The notes under the pieces: model-generated | The model's database searches: none | Told to the model about the DNA's origin: nothing | The model's input: the letters and a program-made list of their open reading frames with translations, nothing else | DNA from: CAVSUZ01 sp963791885 | Lineage (GTDB): Bacteria > Pseudomonadota > Alphaproteobacteria > Acetobacterales > Acetobacteraceae | Assembly (NCBI GenBank): GCA_963791885.1 | Contig: CAWBUL010000004.1 | Span: 806,001 to 870,000, forward strand | DNA length: 64,000 nt | Direction: 5' to 3' | Translations under genes and position numbers: made by a program | Part shown: positions 25,129 to 34,967 of the stretch, piece after piece | Numbering within the stretch: the stretch's first letter is position 1 | Layout of the letters: each line of letters begins with the position of its first letter

Positions 25129-26796
25129 CTACGCCTGCTGCAGCGCCATCGTGACGCCGAAGAAATACTGCGACGGGTGCATGATGTAGCCTTGCACCGA
25201 CTTGTTCCAGAACGTGAACAGCGTGTGCCAAAGGGGCTGGGCCATGGGGCCGTCCTCCTGCATCATGTGCTCGAGCTTGGCCATGACTTCGTGGCGCTTG
25301 CTCATCTCGATTGTGCCGTCAGCCTGGTCGAGCAGCGCGTCGAATTGCGGGTTGGAATAGCCGCTCTCGTTCCACGGAACACCGGTGCGATAAGCAAGAT
25401 CGAGGATCATGAGACCGAGCGGACGGTGCGACCAGATGGTGCAACCAAAGGGCACTTTGGTCCAGTTCTGCCAGTACTCGGCGCCGGGAACGACGTTCAG
25501 TTTGACCTTCACGCCGATGTCCTTCCACTGCTCCACGGCCGCTTGTGACAGGTTCACCATCCAGCTCGTATCGCTCGGAACAGACAGGGTGGTTTCGAGT
25601 CCGTTGGGGAACCCGGCATCCGCAAGCAATTGCTTTGCCGCGGCGATATCGCGGTTCATGGGAGGAATGGGGGCATAGTCCGGCTGCACGGGAGCAACGT
25701 GCGTGTGCTCGGCCGTAACACCAAGGCCACGAAGGGCGACCGCCATGACGGCCTTATTGTCGAGGCCGAGACGCATCGCCTTGCGCACACGCGGATCGTC
25801 GAACGGTTTCTGCGTGACCTTGAAACGTAGCACGGCGGTTTCCGCGGTCTGGACGGAATAGAAGTTGAGGTCCGGCATGCGCTTGAGCGCCTCGTATTGG
25901 GAGATATCGGCAGTGACCTGTCCATGGATCTGGCCGGACGCGATAGCGGCGATCGGGGCACTGACGTCATCGCCCATGTCAATAAACTCGATACCGTCCA
26001 GATACGGGCCGCCGCCGAGGATCCCGCCCCAGTAGTCCTTGCGGGCTTTCAACGTCGCTTGCTTGCCGACGGCGGTGGAGACCAGGTCGAACGGGCCAGT
26101 ACCCTGCGATCCAGGGTTGAACACGCCTTTCTCTGCCGGATAGAGCATGAGCGCCGGGTAGTGGTACAGATGTTCGGGGACGGAGATCTGCGGCGCCTTC
26201 AGGTTGAGCCGCACAGTGTGGGAGTCGACCTTCTCGATCGCGTTGGCATCCCATAGCTTGAAGGTGACCTTGGGTTTGCCCTTGTCGTCGGTGCCGTTGG
26301 GAACTTCGGTGAGCAGGTAGCCCTTCACCAAACCAACGAAGGACGATCCGGTGGCGGGATCGACCAGGTGATTGAGGTTCCAGACGACATCATCCGCGGT
26401 GAAGTCCTCGCCGTTGTGCCACTTGACGTTCTTGCGGACGTTCAGGGTCCAGGTCTTCAGGTCCTCGCTGACGTCCCAGCTTTCGAGCAGATAGGGATGG
26501 GTGACGTTCTTCTCGTCAGTCAGCGTCAGGTATTCGACGGTCTGGCTGGCGATCACCGCGCCCCAGGAATAGGCGTGCGGGTTGGTCAGATCGCGTACAC
26601 GGTATTGCAGGCGCAGCGTGCCGCCGCGCGGCATGTCAGCGGCGGCACGCGCGACGGGCGCTTCGCCGATCATGGCGTAGGCGGCCGGGGCCGCGAGGCC
26701 AATCAGCGTCGCAAAGCGAAGGACCTCGCGGCGCGACAGTCGGCCATTGGCAAGCTGGCGCGTCAGGCTGGTGAGCAGCGGGTTTTGTTTTGTCAT
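25129..26796 (-). CDS. ABC transporter substrate-binding protein, peptide/nickel family 5
   Basis: This 555-residue protein has a twin-arginine leader (RLSRREVLRFATLIGLAAPA) and the SBP_bac_5 pattern: LLESWDVSEDLKTWTLNVRKNVKWHNGEDFTADDV, then FDDPRVRKAMRLGLD. Such proteins bind peptides, opines or metal complexes in the periplasm. The ATG at 26796 has GGGGAGG before it. No permease or ATPase gene is nearby, so it is an orphan here; partners must be elsewhere. Confidence 0.92.
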   Translation of the reverse strand: MTKQNPLLTSLTRQLANGRLSRREVLRFATLIGLAAPAAYAMIGEAPVARAAADMPRGGTLRLQYRVRDLTNPHAYSWGAVIASQTVEYLTLTDEKNVTHPYLLESWDVSEDLKTWTLNVRKNVKWHNGEDFTADDVVWNLNHLVDPATGSSFVGLVKGYLLTEVPNGTDDKGKPKVTFKLWDANAIEKVDSHTVRLNLKAPQISVPEHLYHYPALMLYPAEKGVFNPGSQGTGPFDLVSTAVGKQATLKARKDYWGGILGGGPYLDGIEFIDMGDDVSAPIAAIASGQIHGQVTADISQYEALKRMPDLNFYSVQTAETAVLRFKVTQKPFDDPRVRKAMRLGLDNKAVMAVALRGLGVTAEHTHVAPVQPDYAPIPPMNRDIAAAKQLLADAGFPNGLETTLSVPSDTSWMVNLSQAAVEQWKDIGVKVKLNVVPGAEYWQNWTKVPFGCTIWSHRPLGLMILDLAYRTGVPWNESGYSNPQFDALLDQADGTIEMSKRHEVMAKLEHMMQEDGPMAQPLWHTLFTFWNKSVQGYIMHPSQYFFGVTMALQQA

Positions 26797-26914
26797 CGAT
26801 GCCTCCCCGGTTTCTCCGGTTTCCTCGAGCGTGAGGCTGGTGGAGCGGATCTGTCAAACTTGTCGCGCCGAGGATGGTGAACGACACTGCCTAAGGATCG
26901 CGGGAGAACACGAC

Positions 26915-27962
26915 ATGGCCTGCTCCGGTATTCAGCAAGGCTCAGCAGAAATCGGCCGGCGATCCGCATTGGCCGGCTTCGGTGCGTTCCTTACGCTAGT
27001 GGCGGCCAAGCATCGCGCCGGCGCTCAACCAGCCGCCTCGCCTGGGCCCCTTCCGTCATGGAACGACGGTGCGGCAAAGCAGGCGGTGCTGGAATTCATC
27101 CGGGCGACGACCGACCCATCCAGCAAGGACTTTGTGGCTCCAGATGACCGCATTGCGACCTTCGATCAGGATGGCACGCTGTGGGTGGAACATCCGATCT
27201 ACGCCCAAGCCGCGTTCGCGATCGATCGGGTACGACGAGCTGGCACCGCAACACCCCGAGTGGCAAACCCAGGAGCCATTCAAGACGGTGTTCTCGGATG
27301 ATCCTGCAGCCTTGGGCCAACTGACGGAGAAGGATTGGGCAGAGATCGTATTTCTGACCCACGCCGGCATGAGCCAGGAGAGCTTCAAGGAGATCGTCAG
27401 TGTTTGGCTAAAGACGGCGCAGCATCCGCGATACAAGCGGCTGTATACCGAGCTTGTGTATCAGCCGATGCGCGAGGTCATGGACCTGCTGCGGAACAAC
27501 GCGTTCCAGGTCTATATCGTCACCGGTGGAGGACAGGATTTCGTTCGTGCGTATAGCGAGCAGACCTATGGCCTGCAGCCCGAACGCATCATTGGTTCCG
27601 CACTTGTGACCCAATACGAGGTGAAGAACGGCAAGCCGGAGATCATGCGGCTGCCAAAGTTACTGCTGAATGACGACGGCCCGGGCAAGGCGATCGACAT
27701 CGATCTCTTTATAGGAAAGCGCCCGTATGCCGCCTTTGGGAACTCAACAGGCGACCGGCAGATGCTGGAATGGACCGGTGCGGGTTCCGGCGCGCCTCTG
27801 AATATGCTGGTGCGTCATGATGATGCGGTGCGCGAATATGCCTACGGACCTGAAACCAAGATCGGTACGTTCGATCAGTCACTGGAAGACCAAGCGAATG
27901 CCCGCTCCTGGACGATCATCAGCATGAAGGACGACTGGAGGCGGATTTTCCCGTTCGAGTGA
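26915..27962 (+). CDS. HAD-family phosphatase, secreted (frameshifted)
   Basis: This protein of about 349 residues has a twin-Arg-like leader (GRRSALAGFGAFLTLVAAK) and then a HAD core with the nucleophile motif ATFDQDGTLWVEHPIY, motif II YIVTGGGQDF and motif IV AAFGNSTGDRQML. One extra base near 27225 splits it: ...AFAIDRV is in one frame and DELAPQHPEW in another. The sequence is otherwise well kept. It resembles periplasmic haloacid dehalogenase-like proteins of the phosphoserine phosphatase type; the substrate is unknown. The ATG at 26915 has GGGAGA upstream. Confidence 0.85.
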
Positions 27963-28014
27963 AACCGGCGCCGGTCGGGACGGTTAAGCGGAACGTGAGT
28001 CTCAGGGGGGCGTG

Positions 28015-28230
28015 ATGAACGATTCCGTTTACAAGGTGATCGAACTGGTCGGCACGTCGCAGAACAGCATCTCCGAGGCGATCGAGAACGCCGTTTCCCG
28101 TGCCAATGAGACGCTGCGTAATCTCGGTTGGTTCGAAGTGACCCAGATCCGTGGCGCGCTGGAAAACGGTACGGTCAAGGATTACCAGGTGGCGGTTAAA
28201 GCCGGCTTCAAGCTGGATGACCACGACTGA
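28015..28230 (+). CDS. Dodecin flavin-binding protein
   Basis: This 71-residue protein is a dodecin: YKVIELVGTSQNSISEAIEN, RANETLRNLGWFEVTQIRG with the stacking Trp, and KDYQVAVKAGFKLDDHD. Dodecins form 12-mers that store riboflavin or FMN. The ATG at 28015 follows a G-run; a GTG just before it is possible. The next gene starts inside its last codons. Confidence 0.93.
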   Translation: MNDSVYKVIELVGTSQNSISEAIENAVSRANETLRNLGWFEVTQIRGALENGTVKDYQVAVKAGFKLDDHD

Positions 28231-29107
28231 TCCTGCGCGCGCGTGGGAACGTGCGGTCAGGCGAGGTGACTTCGCTCGCGCCTGGCGGATCAATGATCTG
28301 GTTCTGACGCGGCAGCGGGGAACGCCAGACGACCCACGGCTGCCGTATCACCTGCGCTTCGTCTGGGACGGCCGGTCGTTCGACAGCAAGGACGTCCTGA
28401 TTCGCTGCTACCATGGCCTGGGCGATACGCTGCAATTCGTCCGCTTTCTCCCGGCGCTGCAGCGACGCGCCGCTCGGGTGACCCTGGAAGTTCAGGCCGA
28501 ATTGCTGCCGTTGCTGCGAGGATTTCCTGGCATCGACCGGCTGGTGCCGTTCGATGTGGATGCCCCGCTACCACCGGCCGAGTGTTGCCTCGAGATTATG
28601 GAACTCTGGCACGCGCTGCGGCTTCCACCATCGGCTGTCCAGCCGCCTTATCTCCCCGTCCCGGTTGAAACTGCATCGGTAAGCGACGGGCTGTCGATCG
28701 GCGTGTGCTGTCAGGGTGGTGCATGGGATCAGGAGCGATGGGTGCCGACGGGGGAACTTGCGCGCGCGTTGCCCGCCGATGCGAAGATCGTGCAGTTGCA
28801 GCCTGGTCCATGCAAGGGGCTGCAGACGCTCAATCCGGATGAGCCGTGCACAGACATCTTGCGCACAGCCGCGCTGGTCTGCGCGGTGGACGTCGTGGTG
28901 ACGGTGGATAGCATGATTGCGCATCTGGCGGGCGCGCTGAGGCGTCCGGCGTGTCTACTCTTGAAACACCAGGCGGACTGGCGGTGGATGGACGCGCGGG
29001 ACGACTCACCCTGGTATCCGTCGATGCGATTGTTCCGGCAGGCCGCGCCAGGCCGATGGGATGAGGCGCTGGCGGCGCTGGCGCGGTTTCTGGAGGAACG
29101 ACGCTAA
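28217..29107 (+). CDS. Glycosyltransferase family 9-like protein
   Basis: This 296-residue protein has a short helical N-terminus (PARAWERAVRRGDFARAWRI) and then a part resembling the fold C-terminal to TPR repeats in glycosyltransferase 9/heptosyltransferase-like proteins: IRCYHGLGDTLQFVRFLPAL, LSIGVCCQGGAWDQERWVP, and VVTVDSMIAHLAGALRRPACLLL. The last segment matches the nucleotide-sugar-binding end of this family. It starts with an ATG overlapping dodecin by 14 bases. The sugar acceptor is unknown. Confidence 0.6.
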   Translation: MTTTDPARAWERAVRRGDFARAWRINDLVLTRQRGTPDDPRLPYHLRFVWDGRSFDSKDVLIRCYHGLGDTLQFVRFLPALQRRAARVTLEVQAELLPLLRGFPGIDRLVPFDVDAPLPPAECCLEIMELWHALRLPPSAVQPPYLPVPVETASVSDGLSIGVCCQGGAWDQERWVPTGELARALPADAKIVQLQPGPCKGLQTLNPDEPCTDILRTAALVCAVDVVVTVDSMIAHLAGALRRPACLLLKHQADWRWMDARDDSPWYPSMRLFRQAAPGRWDEALAALARFLEERR

Positions 29108-29478
29108 ACTTCCACGTACGCCTCGATGCGGTATCCGTCAGGGTCGATGACGAAGGCGGCGTAGTAGCCAGCGCTGTAGTCCGGGCGAAGGCCTGGCTTG
29201 CCGTTATCCTTTCCGCCGTTGGCCAGCGCGGCAGCGTGGAACGCATCCACGCCGGTGCGATCGTGTGCGGCGAAGCAGATGTGCAAGCCGGATTCCGTGT
29301 CAGGCGGCACGGGCCGTTTCGCCAGGTTGAGCCAGAAGGCGGTGCGGCGCTCATCGCCGTAACCGCGCATCGTATCGCCGGCGTGCTGACAGGCGTAGTG
29401 CAGAGGCGCGAGCACGGCATCGTAGAACTGGCCGGCGCGCGCGAGGTCCTTCACGCCAATAGAAACGTGGTCGATCAT
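29104..29478 (-). CDS. VOC-family (glyoxalase-like) protein
   Basis: This 124-residue single-domain VOC protein starts MIDHVSIGVKDLARAGQFYD and ends DPDGYRIEAYVEV, with paired beta-alpha-beta-beta-beta modules. His5 and the C-terminal Glu in RIEAYVEV are likely metal ligands. The ATG at 29478 has GGGAG nine bases upstream. It is divergent from the AraC gene, 82 bases away, which may regulate it. Its stop overlaps the stop region of the convergent gene by 4 bases. Confidence 0.85.
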   Translation of the reverse strand: MIDHVSIGVKDLARAGQFYDAVLAPLHYACQHAGDTMRGYGDERRTAFWLNLAKRPVPPDTESGLHICFAAHDRTGVDAFHAAALANGGKDNGKPGLRPDYSAGYYAAFVIDPDGYRIEAYVEV

Positions 29479-29560
29479 CGGAAGTGCTCCCGAATGGTGC
29501 GGCATGCCTTGTAGGCCGTGCGTCTAGCGCGAGCTTGGGGAAAATTGCTATTGACCGGCG

Positions 29561-30385
29561 ATGGCAATCACCCCTCGACCAATTGCCGCGGGACCAGGTT
29601 GGAGCGTGACGGATGTTCTCTGCGATGCAGGTCCGCACGATCGGCCGTACGAGGAACAGCACGACGGGGTATGCATTGCGCTGGTCACGAGCGGCACGTT
29701 CGAATATCGAACGGTGAGCGGATCGGCGATGCTCGCGCCCGGCGCGCTTCTGCTGGGCAATCATTGCGATTGCTACGAGTGCCGGCACGAGCATGCGGTG
29801 GGCGATCGCTGCCTGGCATTCCATTACGCACCAGCACTGTTCGAGGACATCGGGGCAGGGATGGGGAAAGGGATCGCAGGGTTCACACGTCCGGTTCTGC
29901 CGGCCGGTGTGATCGCACCGGCGCTCCTCGTGGAGGCGGAAGCGGAGGCTGCGCGGCGCGACGGAAGTGCGATGGAGGATATCGCCGTGCGATTGGCGGC
30001 TGCGGCAATAACGGCCGTGAACGACAACGATATCAGGCGAACACGTGAGCCGAGCATGCGTGACGTAAGGCGGGTGACGGACGCGGTGCGTTGGATCGAG
30101 GCGAACGCGGAGCAGGCAATTCCGTTGAATATGCTCGCGGAGAGAGTTGGCATGAGCGTGTATCATTTCCTGCGCTGTTTCCGGAGCGTGACGGGGCTGA
30201 CGCCGCACCAGTACGTGCTGAAGTTCCGGCTGCATCGGTCGGCTCTGCGGTTGCGCATGTCTCGTGATACGATAACCGAGATCGCATTGGATAACGGATT
30301 CGGCGATCTGTCGACGTTCAATCATCGGTTCCGCCGGGAGATGGGCATGACGCCGAGCGCTTATCGATCGGCCTGTCAACCATAG
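29561..30385 (+). CDS. AraC-family transcriptional regulator
   Basis: This 274-residue regulator has an N-terminal cupin-like sensing domain with HDGVCIALVTSGTFEYRTVSGSAML, and a C-terminal double helix-turn-helix: LNMLAERVGMSVYHFLRCFR and ITEIALDNGFGDLSTFNHRF followed by REMGMTPSAYR. It is divergent from the VOC gene, a common arrangement for a regulator and its target. The effector is unknown. Confidence 0.93.
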   Translation: MAITPRPIAAGPGWSVTDVLCDAGPHDRPYEEQHDGVCIALVTSGTFEYRTVSGSAMLAPGALLLGNHCDCYECRHEHAVGDRCLAFHYAPALFEDIGAGMGKGIAGFTRPVLPAGVIAPALLVEAEAEAARRDGSAMEDIAVRLAAAAITAVNDNDIRRTREPSMRDVRRVTDAVRWIEANAEQAIPLNMLAERVGMSVYHFLRCFRSVTGLTPHQYVLKFRLHRSALRLRMSRDTITEIALDNGFGDLSTFNHRFRREMGMTPSAYRSACQP

Positions 30386-30389
30386 CGGC

Positions 30390-31412
30390 TCACGCTCGTT
30401 TCTTCGCCACGATGATGCCGCTGCCGGTCGGCAGGGTGATCCGTTCGACAGGCGTGCATTGGGCAGCCTCAAGCCATGCAGTATGTTCCGCCTCGGTGTA
30501 CGATGCCCCTTCACGGTAGAGATTCATAAAGGTCAGGTTCCAGAAAACGGCGCTCCGAGGCGTCAGCCGGCTGTTATCAAGAATGCCCGAGCCGATAATG
30601 TAGAGCGTACCGCCGGGCTCCAGGCTCGACGCGGCATTGGCGATGGCGCGGGCCGCGTCGGCCGGCGACAGCACTTGCACGAGAGCACGCATGATGGCTG
30701 CATCATGCTTCTCCTTCGGCGCCGTCGACAGAATATCGCCTGCCTCGATCACCACCCGGTCCCCGCCTGGTGTCTGCATCAGGATGGATTCCGCCAGCGC
30801 GGCTGTGCGGGGCAAGTCGAACAGCGTGCCGCGCAATCCGGGATGCGCGTCGCACAAGGTGGCGATCAGCCCACCGCTACCGCCTCCTACATCGACGACG
30901 GAGCCATACGCGGAAAGGTCGAAACGCCGCATGAGGTCACGGGCCGCCGTGACAGCGTTGGGATGCAATCCGCGCAGCATCGCCGCCATCTCCTCGTCCG
31001 AGGAAGCGCTGAAGTCGTGCAGTGCGGCCGGCTGGCCTGATCGGATCGACTTCGCTGTGAGCAGATCCGCGTGCCAAAGCTGGTTCAGCAATTCATGGGT
31101 GCCGCCGATATAGGTGGGGAGTCCCTTCACCAGATACGTTGCCGCCTCGGCGGAATTGGCAAACTGGCCGTCCTGCTGCCGCAAAAGTCCGCATGCGGTC
31201 AGCGCGTAGAGAAGGCGGGATAGGCGATCCTCCGCGACATGCAGCGATGCCGCGAGGTTTGCGGCATCACGTGGACCGTCAGCGAGATGCGTGAAGAGTT
31301 CCAGCTGAATGCCGGCAAGCATGGCGAATGCCTCCTGCACGCTGGTTTGCAAACGCTGAATGGTTTCAGGCGGTGTAGTGCTGGCTGGGGCGGATTGCTG
31401 TGCGCTGGACAT
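30390..31412 (-). CDS. SAM-dependent O-methyltransferase with dimerisation domain
   Basis: This 340-residue protein has an N-terminal winged-helix dimerisation domain (LQTSVQEAFAMLAGIQLELF, LHVAEDRLSRLLYALTACGLL) and a C-terminal Rossmann domain with the SAM site VVDVGGGSGGLIATLC and TLFDLPRTAALAE. This is the layout of plant-type and polyketide O-methyltransferases. The ATG at 31412 has AGGAG nine bases upstream. It faces the AraC gene tail to tail with a 4-base gap. The substrate is unknown. Confidence 0.88.
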   Translation of the reverse strand: MSSAQQSAPASTTPPETIQRLQTSVQEAFAMLAGIQLELFTHLADGPRDAANLAASLHVAEDRLSRLLYALTACGLLRQQDGQFANSAEAATYLVKGLPTYIGGTHELLNQLWHADLLTAKSIRSGQPAALHDFSASSDEEMAAMLRGLHPNAVTAARDLMRRFDLSAYGSVVDVGGGSGGLIATLCDAHPGLRGTLFDLPRTAALAESILMQTPGGDRVVIEAGDILSTAPKEKHDAAIMRALVQVLSPADAARAIANAASSLEPGGTLYIIGSGILDNSRLTPRSAVFWNLTFMNLYREGASYTEAEHTAWLEAAQCTPVERITLPTGSGIIVAKKRA

Positions 31413-31573
31413 GAGAGGCTGCTCCTGAAAACGTTGGGTTGATGGCATGCGGTCGGCGGAAGCAGCCGCGCAGGGAACCACCCGCCGCCGATAACGTTTG
31501 TTTTTTCCGCTCTTTTGGGACGATACTCGCTGCGCGTGGTGTAAGTCCGCGCGAGCCAGGGAGACGTCAAGAA

Positions 31574-32912
31574 ATGAGACAACGCATAACGCGCCGGCGC
31601 ATGCTGGCGACGACGGCCGTCGCATCCGCTTTGCCTCTGGTCCACATTCGCACGGCGGGCGCCGCCGGTAAGCTGAGCTGCGCGTTCTGGGACCATTGGG
31701 TTCCCGCCGGGAATGACGCGATGCGCAAGGTGGTGGGCGCCTGGGCGGAAAAGAACAAGGTGGATGTCCAGCTCGATTTTCTCACCGCCATCGGCAACAA
31801 GATCGACATGACGATGGGCGCCGAGGCGGTCGCCAAGACCGGGCACGACATCTTCGCATTCGACATCTGGACGGTGCCGCAGTGGCACGAGCAACTGACA
31901 CCGGTCGACGACGTGATGGCCTCGCTGATCAAACAGTACCGGGCCCATCGGGCAGGAAAACGAGTATCTGGCGAAGATCGACGGGCACTGGGTTGCGGTG
32001 CCGACCTATTCCGGCAGCGCGCCGCTGACGCCTTGCGCGCGCATCAGCATGTTCAAGCAGTATGCCGGCATCGACGTGCAGGCGTGGTATCCGGCACATG
32101 AAGTCACCCCACCGGAGGCGGCCGACTGGACCTACGCAACGCAGCTCAAAGCGGCGGAGGCGTGCGCCAAAGCCGGTTATCCGTTCGGCTTCGGCTGCGG
32201 CCAGACGACTGATTCCGTGCAGACCTGGGGTGCCACCTTCGGGGCGTTCGGCGCAGATTTGGTGGACGGCAAGGGCAACATCACGGTTGATTCCGACGCG
32301 GTGAAAGAGGCCCTGGAGTACACCACGAAGATGCTGGCCTTCATGCCGAAGGATACTGTCAGTTACGATGACGCTTCCAATAACCGGGCGCTGATCTCCG
32401 GCCAGTCGGCGATGATCTGGAATCCGCCCTCGGCCTGGGCGGTGGCGAAGCGGGACGCGCCGAAGGTCGCCGAGGATTGCTGGACCTTCCCCAATCCTGC
32501 TGGCGCCAAGGGACGGTTGGTGCCGATGCGCCCATATTTCTGGGGCATCTGGTCCTTTGCGCAGAACAAGAGCGCAGCGAAGGAACTGCTGCACTATCTG
32601 TCGGAACGGGAGCAGGTCGAAACCCTGTGTACGGCGACGGTCGGGTACGACATCCCACCGTTCCTCTCGATGTCGGACTTCAAGATCTGGTCGGAGGTCG
32701 AGCCACCCAAAGGCACTGTGTTCAACTACCCGGTGCGGCCGTGGCATCAAGCATCGTATTACGTCACCGGTTCGTCCGCGCCGCCGGACATCGCGGTGCA
32801 GATGTGGAATCGCGGCACCATCCCGACCATGGTCGCGAAGCTCTACTCCGGCAATTCCATCGCCCAGACCATCGACTGGGCGAAGGGCGAGCTGGAAGGT
32901 TTCACACGGTAG
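31574..32912 (+). CDS. ABC transporter substrate-binding protein, sugar family 1 (frameshifted)
   Basis: This protein of about 445 residues has a Tat-like leader (ITRRRMLATTAVASALPLVH) and the family 1 solute-binding pattern: FWDHWVPAGNDAMRKVVGAW, DIFAFDIWTVPQWHEQL, later NNRALISGQSAMIWNPPSAW. One extra C near 31939 shifts the frame after SLIKQY; corrected, it continues GPIGQENEYLAKIDGHWVAV. The rest is intact to 32912. It probably binds a sugar or polyol. No permease or ATPase is adjacent; it is the second orphan binding protein in this window. Confidence 0.87.
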
Positions 32913-32916
32913 CAAA

Positions 32917-33795
32917 TCAGCCACGCAACACCAGCGCGCGGGCATAGACAACGCGGCGCGGCGCGCCGGTCGCCTGCGCGACGTGATCGACCGCGTCGCG
33001 CAGGCTTTGCGTCGCCAGGGCGTGGCGAAGAGCCTCGTCCAGCGCGGCTTCATCGGGCGTCTCCTCCGGGGCGGGACCGACGACGATGCTGATCTCCCCG
33101 CGCGCCGGACTGGCCGTGTAATGGGCTGCCAGCGCCGTGAGACTGTCACGGCGCACCTCCTCGAAGCGCTTGGTGAGTTCGCGGGCCACGGCGGCCGGGC
33201 GATCACCGAACGCGTCCCGCATATCGGCCAGCGTCTCGGCGAGCCGGTGCGGTGCCTCGTACCACACCAGGGTCGCGCTCAGCCCTGCCTGCTCCAGCCC
33301 GCGGAGCCGGGCGAACTCGGCCTGTCGAGGGCCTCGGCGCGGCGGGGGGAAGCCGAGCATCAGAAAAGGCAGAGGCGGCAGGCCAGACAGCACCAGCGCC
33401 ATGACGGCGGCATTCGGTCCCGGCACGGCGGTGACCGGCAGGTCGGCTGCGATCGCCGCGCGAATCAGCCGAAAGCCGGGGTCGGACAGCACCGGCGTCC
33501 CGGCATCGGAGATCAGCGCCACGCGCTGTCCCGCCCTTAGTGAATCGAGGACGCGGGCAATCCGTGCATCCTCATTATGCTCGTGCAGGGACATCAGCCG
33601 ACTGCGGATACTGAAGCGCCGCAGCATCTCTCCGGCGTGGCGGGTATCCTCGCACAGGACGAGGTCAGCCCCGGCCAGCTCATCACGGGCGCGTGGGGCG
33701 AGGTCTCCGAGATTGCCGATCGGCGTCGAAACCAGCACAAGTCCGGCACGTTCCGAAGCCTGATCGTGAGGTTCCGCGCATGCGTCGTCGGACAT
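32917..33795 (-). CDS. rsmI: 16S rRNA 2'-O-ribose C1402 methyltransferase
   Basis: This 292-residue SAM enzyme methylates C1402 in the 16S rRNA P-site. It shows LVSTPIGNLGDLAPRARDEL, LCEDTRHAGEMLRRFSI, LISDAGTPVLSDPGFRLIR and AVPGPNAAVMALVLSGLP, all typical of RsmI. The ATG at 33795 has AAGGAG before it. It overlaps the 5' end of the divergent LpoA-like gene by 16 bases, a conserved neighbour pair in Alphaproteobacteria, where the lipoprotein gene usually sits next to rsmI. Confidence 0.95.
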   Translation of the reverse strand: MSDDACAEPHDQASERAGLVLVSTPIGNLGDLAPRARDELAGADLVLCEDTRHAGEMLRRFSIRSRLMSLHEHNEDARIARVLDSLRAGQRVALISDAGTPVLSDPGFRLIRAAIAADLPVTAVPGPNAAVMALVLSGLPPLPFLMLGFPPPRRGPRQAEFARLRGLEQAGLSATLVWYEAPHRLAETLADMRDAFGDRPAAVARELTKRFEEVRRDSLTALAAHYTASPARGEISIVVGPAPEETPDEAALDEALRHALATQSLRDAVDHVAQATGAPRRVVYARALVLRG

Positions 33796-34967
33796 TTCTG
33801 CTCCTTGCCGGCGCTGGTCCCTCCATGCTGGCGGGGTGCAGCACGGCTTACCAGGGTGGGCCCGCCGGTTCGCCTCAGTCTGTGGCGGGCGGGGCTCCGG
33901 TTCCGCCCGGCACGCCGCAGACCGTGGCGATCCTGCTCCCGCTGACTGGACCGCGGGCCGGTCTCGCGCAGCCGATGCTGCAAGCGGCGCAGCTTGCGCT
34001 GTCGGCGCCCGGCGCGCCGCGCCTGATGCAGCAGGACACCGCCGGCACCCCAGCGGGCGCGACACATGCCATGCAGACGGCCATGGCCGCGGGCGCGCGG
34101 CTGATTCTGGGGCCGCTGACGGCGCCGGAGGTCTTGGCCGTCGCGCCCATCGCACGGCAAGCGCAGATCCCCGTGCTGGCGTTCTCCAACGACACGGCCG
34201 TGGCACAGCCGGGGGTCTGGCCGCTCGGCATCACACCGGGAGAGCAGGTGCGGCGGCTGGTTGGGGCGGGGCGGGCGGCGGGGAAGACGCAATTTGCGGC
34301 GTTCCTGCCCGACAGCGATTTCGGCCATGCTTTGGGGAAAGCGCTGAGTCAGGCCGTGACGGCGGCCGGGCTGGCACCGCCGAATGTCCAGTTCCACGGC
34401 CCCGGGATGAACGCGATCAATCAGGGCATGCAGAGCCTGTCCGATTATGAGTCGCGGTCGGGGGGGCAGCATGTCGGCGAAGTTTCCACCACCGCCGTGC
34501 CTCCGCCGCCGCCGTTCGACGCGCTGCTGCTGGGGGATGTCGGAGAGCCGTTGGCGGAACTTGCCTCGATCCTGCAGTACTATTTCGTCGGACCGCCCGC
34601 AGTGCAGATCATGGGGCCGGGCCAATGGGCCGATCCGGCCAGCCGGTCGGGCCAGTTGCGCGGCGCGTGGTTCGCCGCGGCGGATCCCACTGCGCGTCAG
34701 CCTTTCGTGCAGGCGTTCATAGCGCGCTACGGCAGTCCGCCCCGGCCGCTGTCGGACCTGGCGTATGATGCGGCGTCGATTGCTCGGGTCACCGCGCCTT
34801 CCGGGTTTGCGATTGCCTCGCTGACGGCGCCCTCCGGCTATCTGGGGGCTGACGGATGGCTGGCACTGCTGCCGAGCGGCGAGGTGCGGCGGGCCTTGGC
34901 AGTGTTCCAGACAGGGCCAGGTGGGCCGCAGGTGGTGCAGCCTCCGCCATCGCCGGGGACGGCGTAG
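33780..34967 (+). CDS. LpoA-like penicillin-binding-protein activator lipoprotein
   Basis: This 395-residue protein starts with a lipoprotein signal (RRRTFLLLAGAGPSMLAGCST) whose lipobox LAGC puts the lipidated Cys at about residue 20. The body is a periplasmic-binding-protein fold: TVAILLPLTGPRAGLAQPML, AARLILGPLTAPEVLAVAPIA, PVLAFSNDTAV and FAAFLPDSDFGHALGKAL. COG3107-type proteins activate PBP1a in gamma-proteobacteria; alphaproteobacterial ones next to rsmI are annotated the same way by homology. The ATG at 33780 has GAGG upstream. Confidence 0.82.
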   Translation: MRRRTFLLLAGAGPSMLAGCSTAYQGGPAGSPQSVAGGAPVPPGTPQTVAILLPLTGPRAGLAQPMLQAAQLALSAPGAPRLMQQDTAGTPAGATHAMQTAMAAGARLILGPLTAPEVLAVAPIARQAQIPVLAFSNDTAVAQPGVWPLGITPGEQVRRLVGAGRAAGKTQFAAFLPDSDFGHALGKALSQAVTAAGLAPPNVQFHGPGMNAINQGMQSLSDYESRSGGQHVGEVSTTAVPPPPPFDALLLGDVGEPLAELASILQYYFVGPPAVQIMGPGQWADPASRSGQLRGAWFAAADPTARQPFVQAFIARYGSPPRPLSDLAYDAASIARVTAPSGFAIASLTAPSGYLGADGWLALLPSGEVRRALAVFQTGPGGPQVVQPPPSPGTA

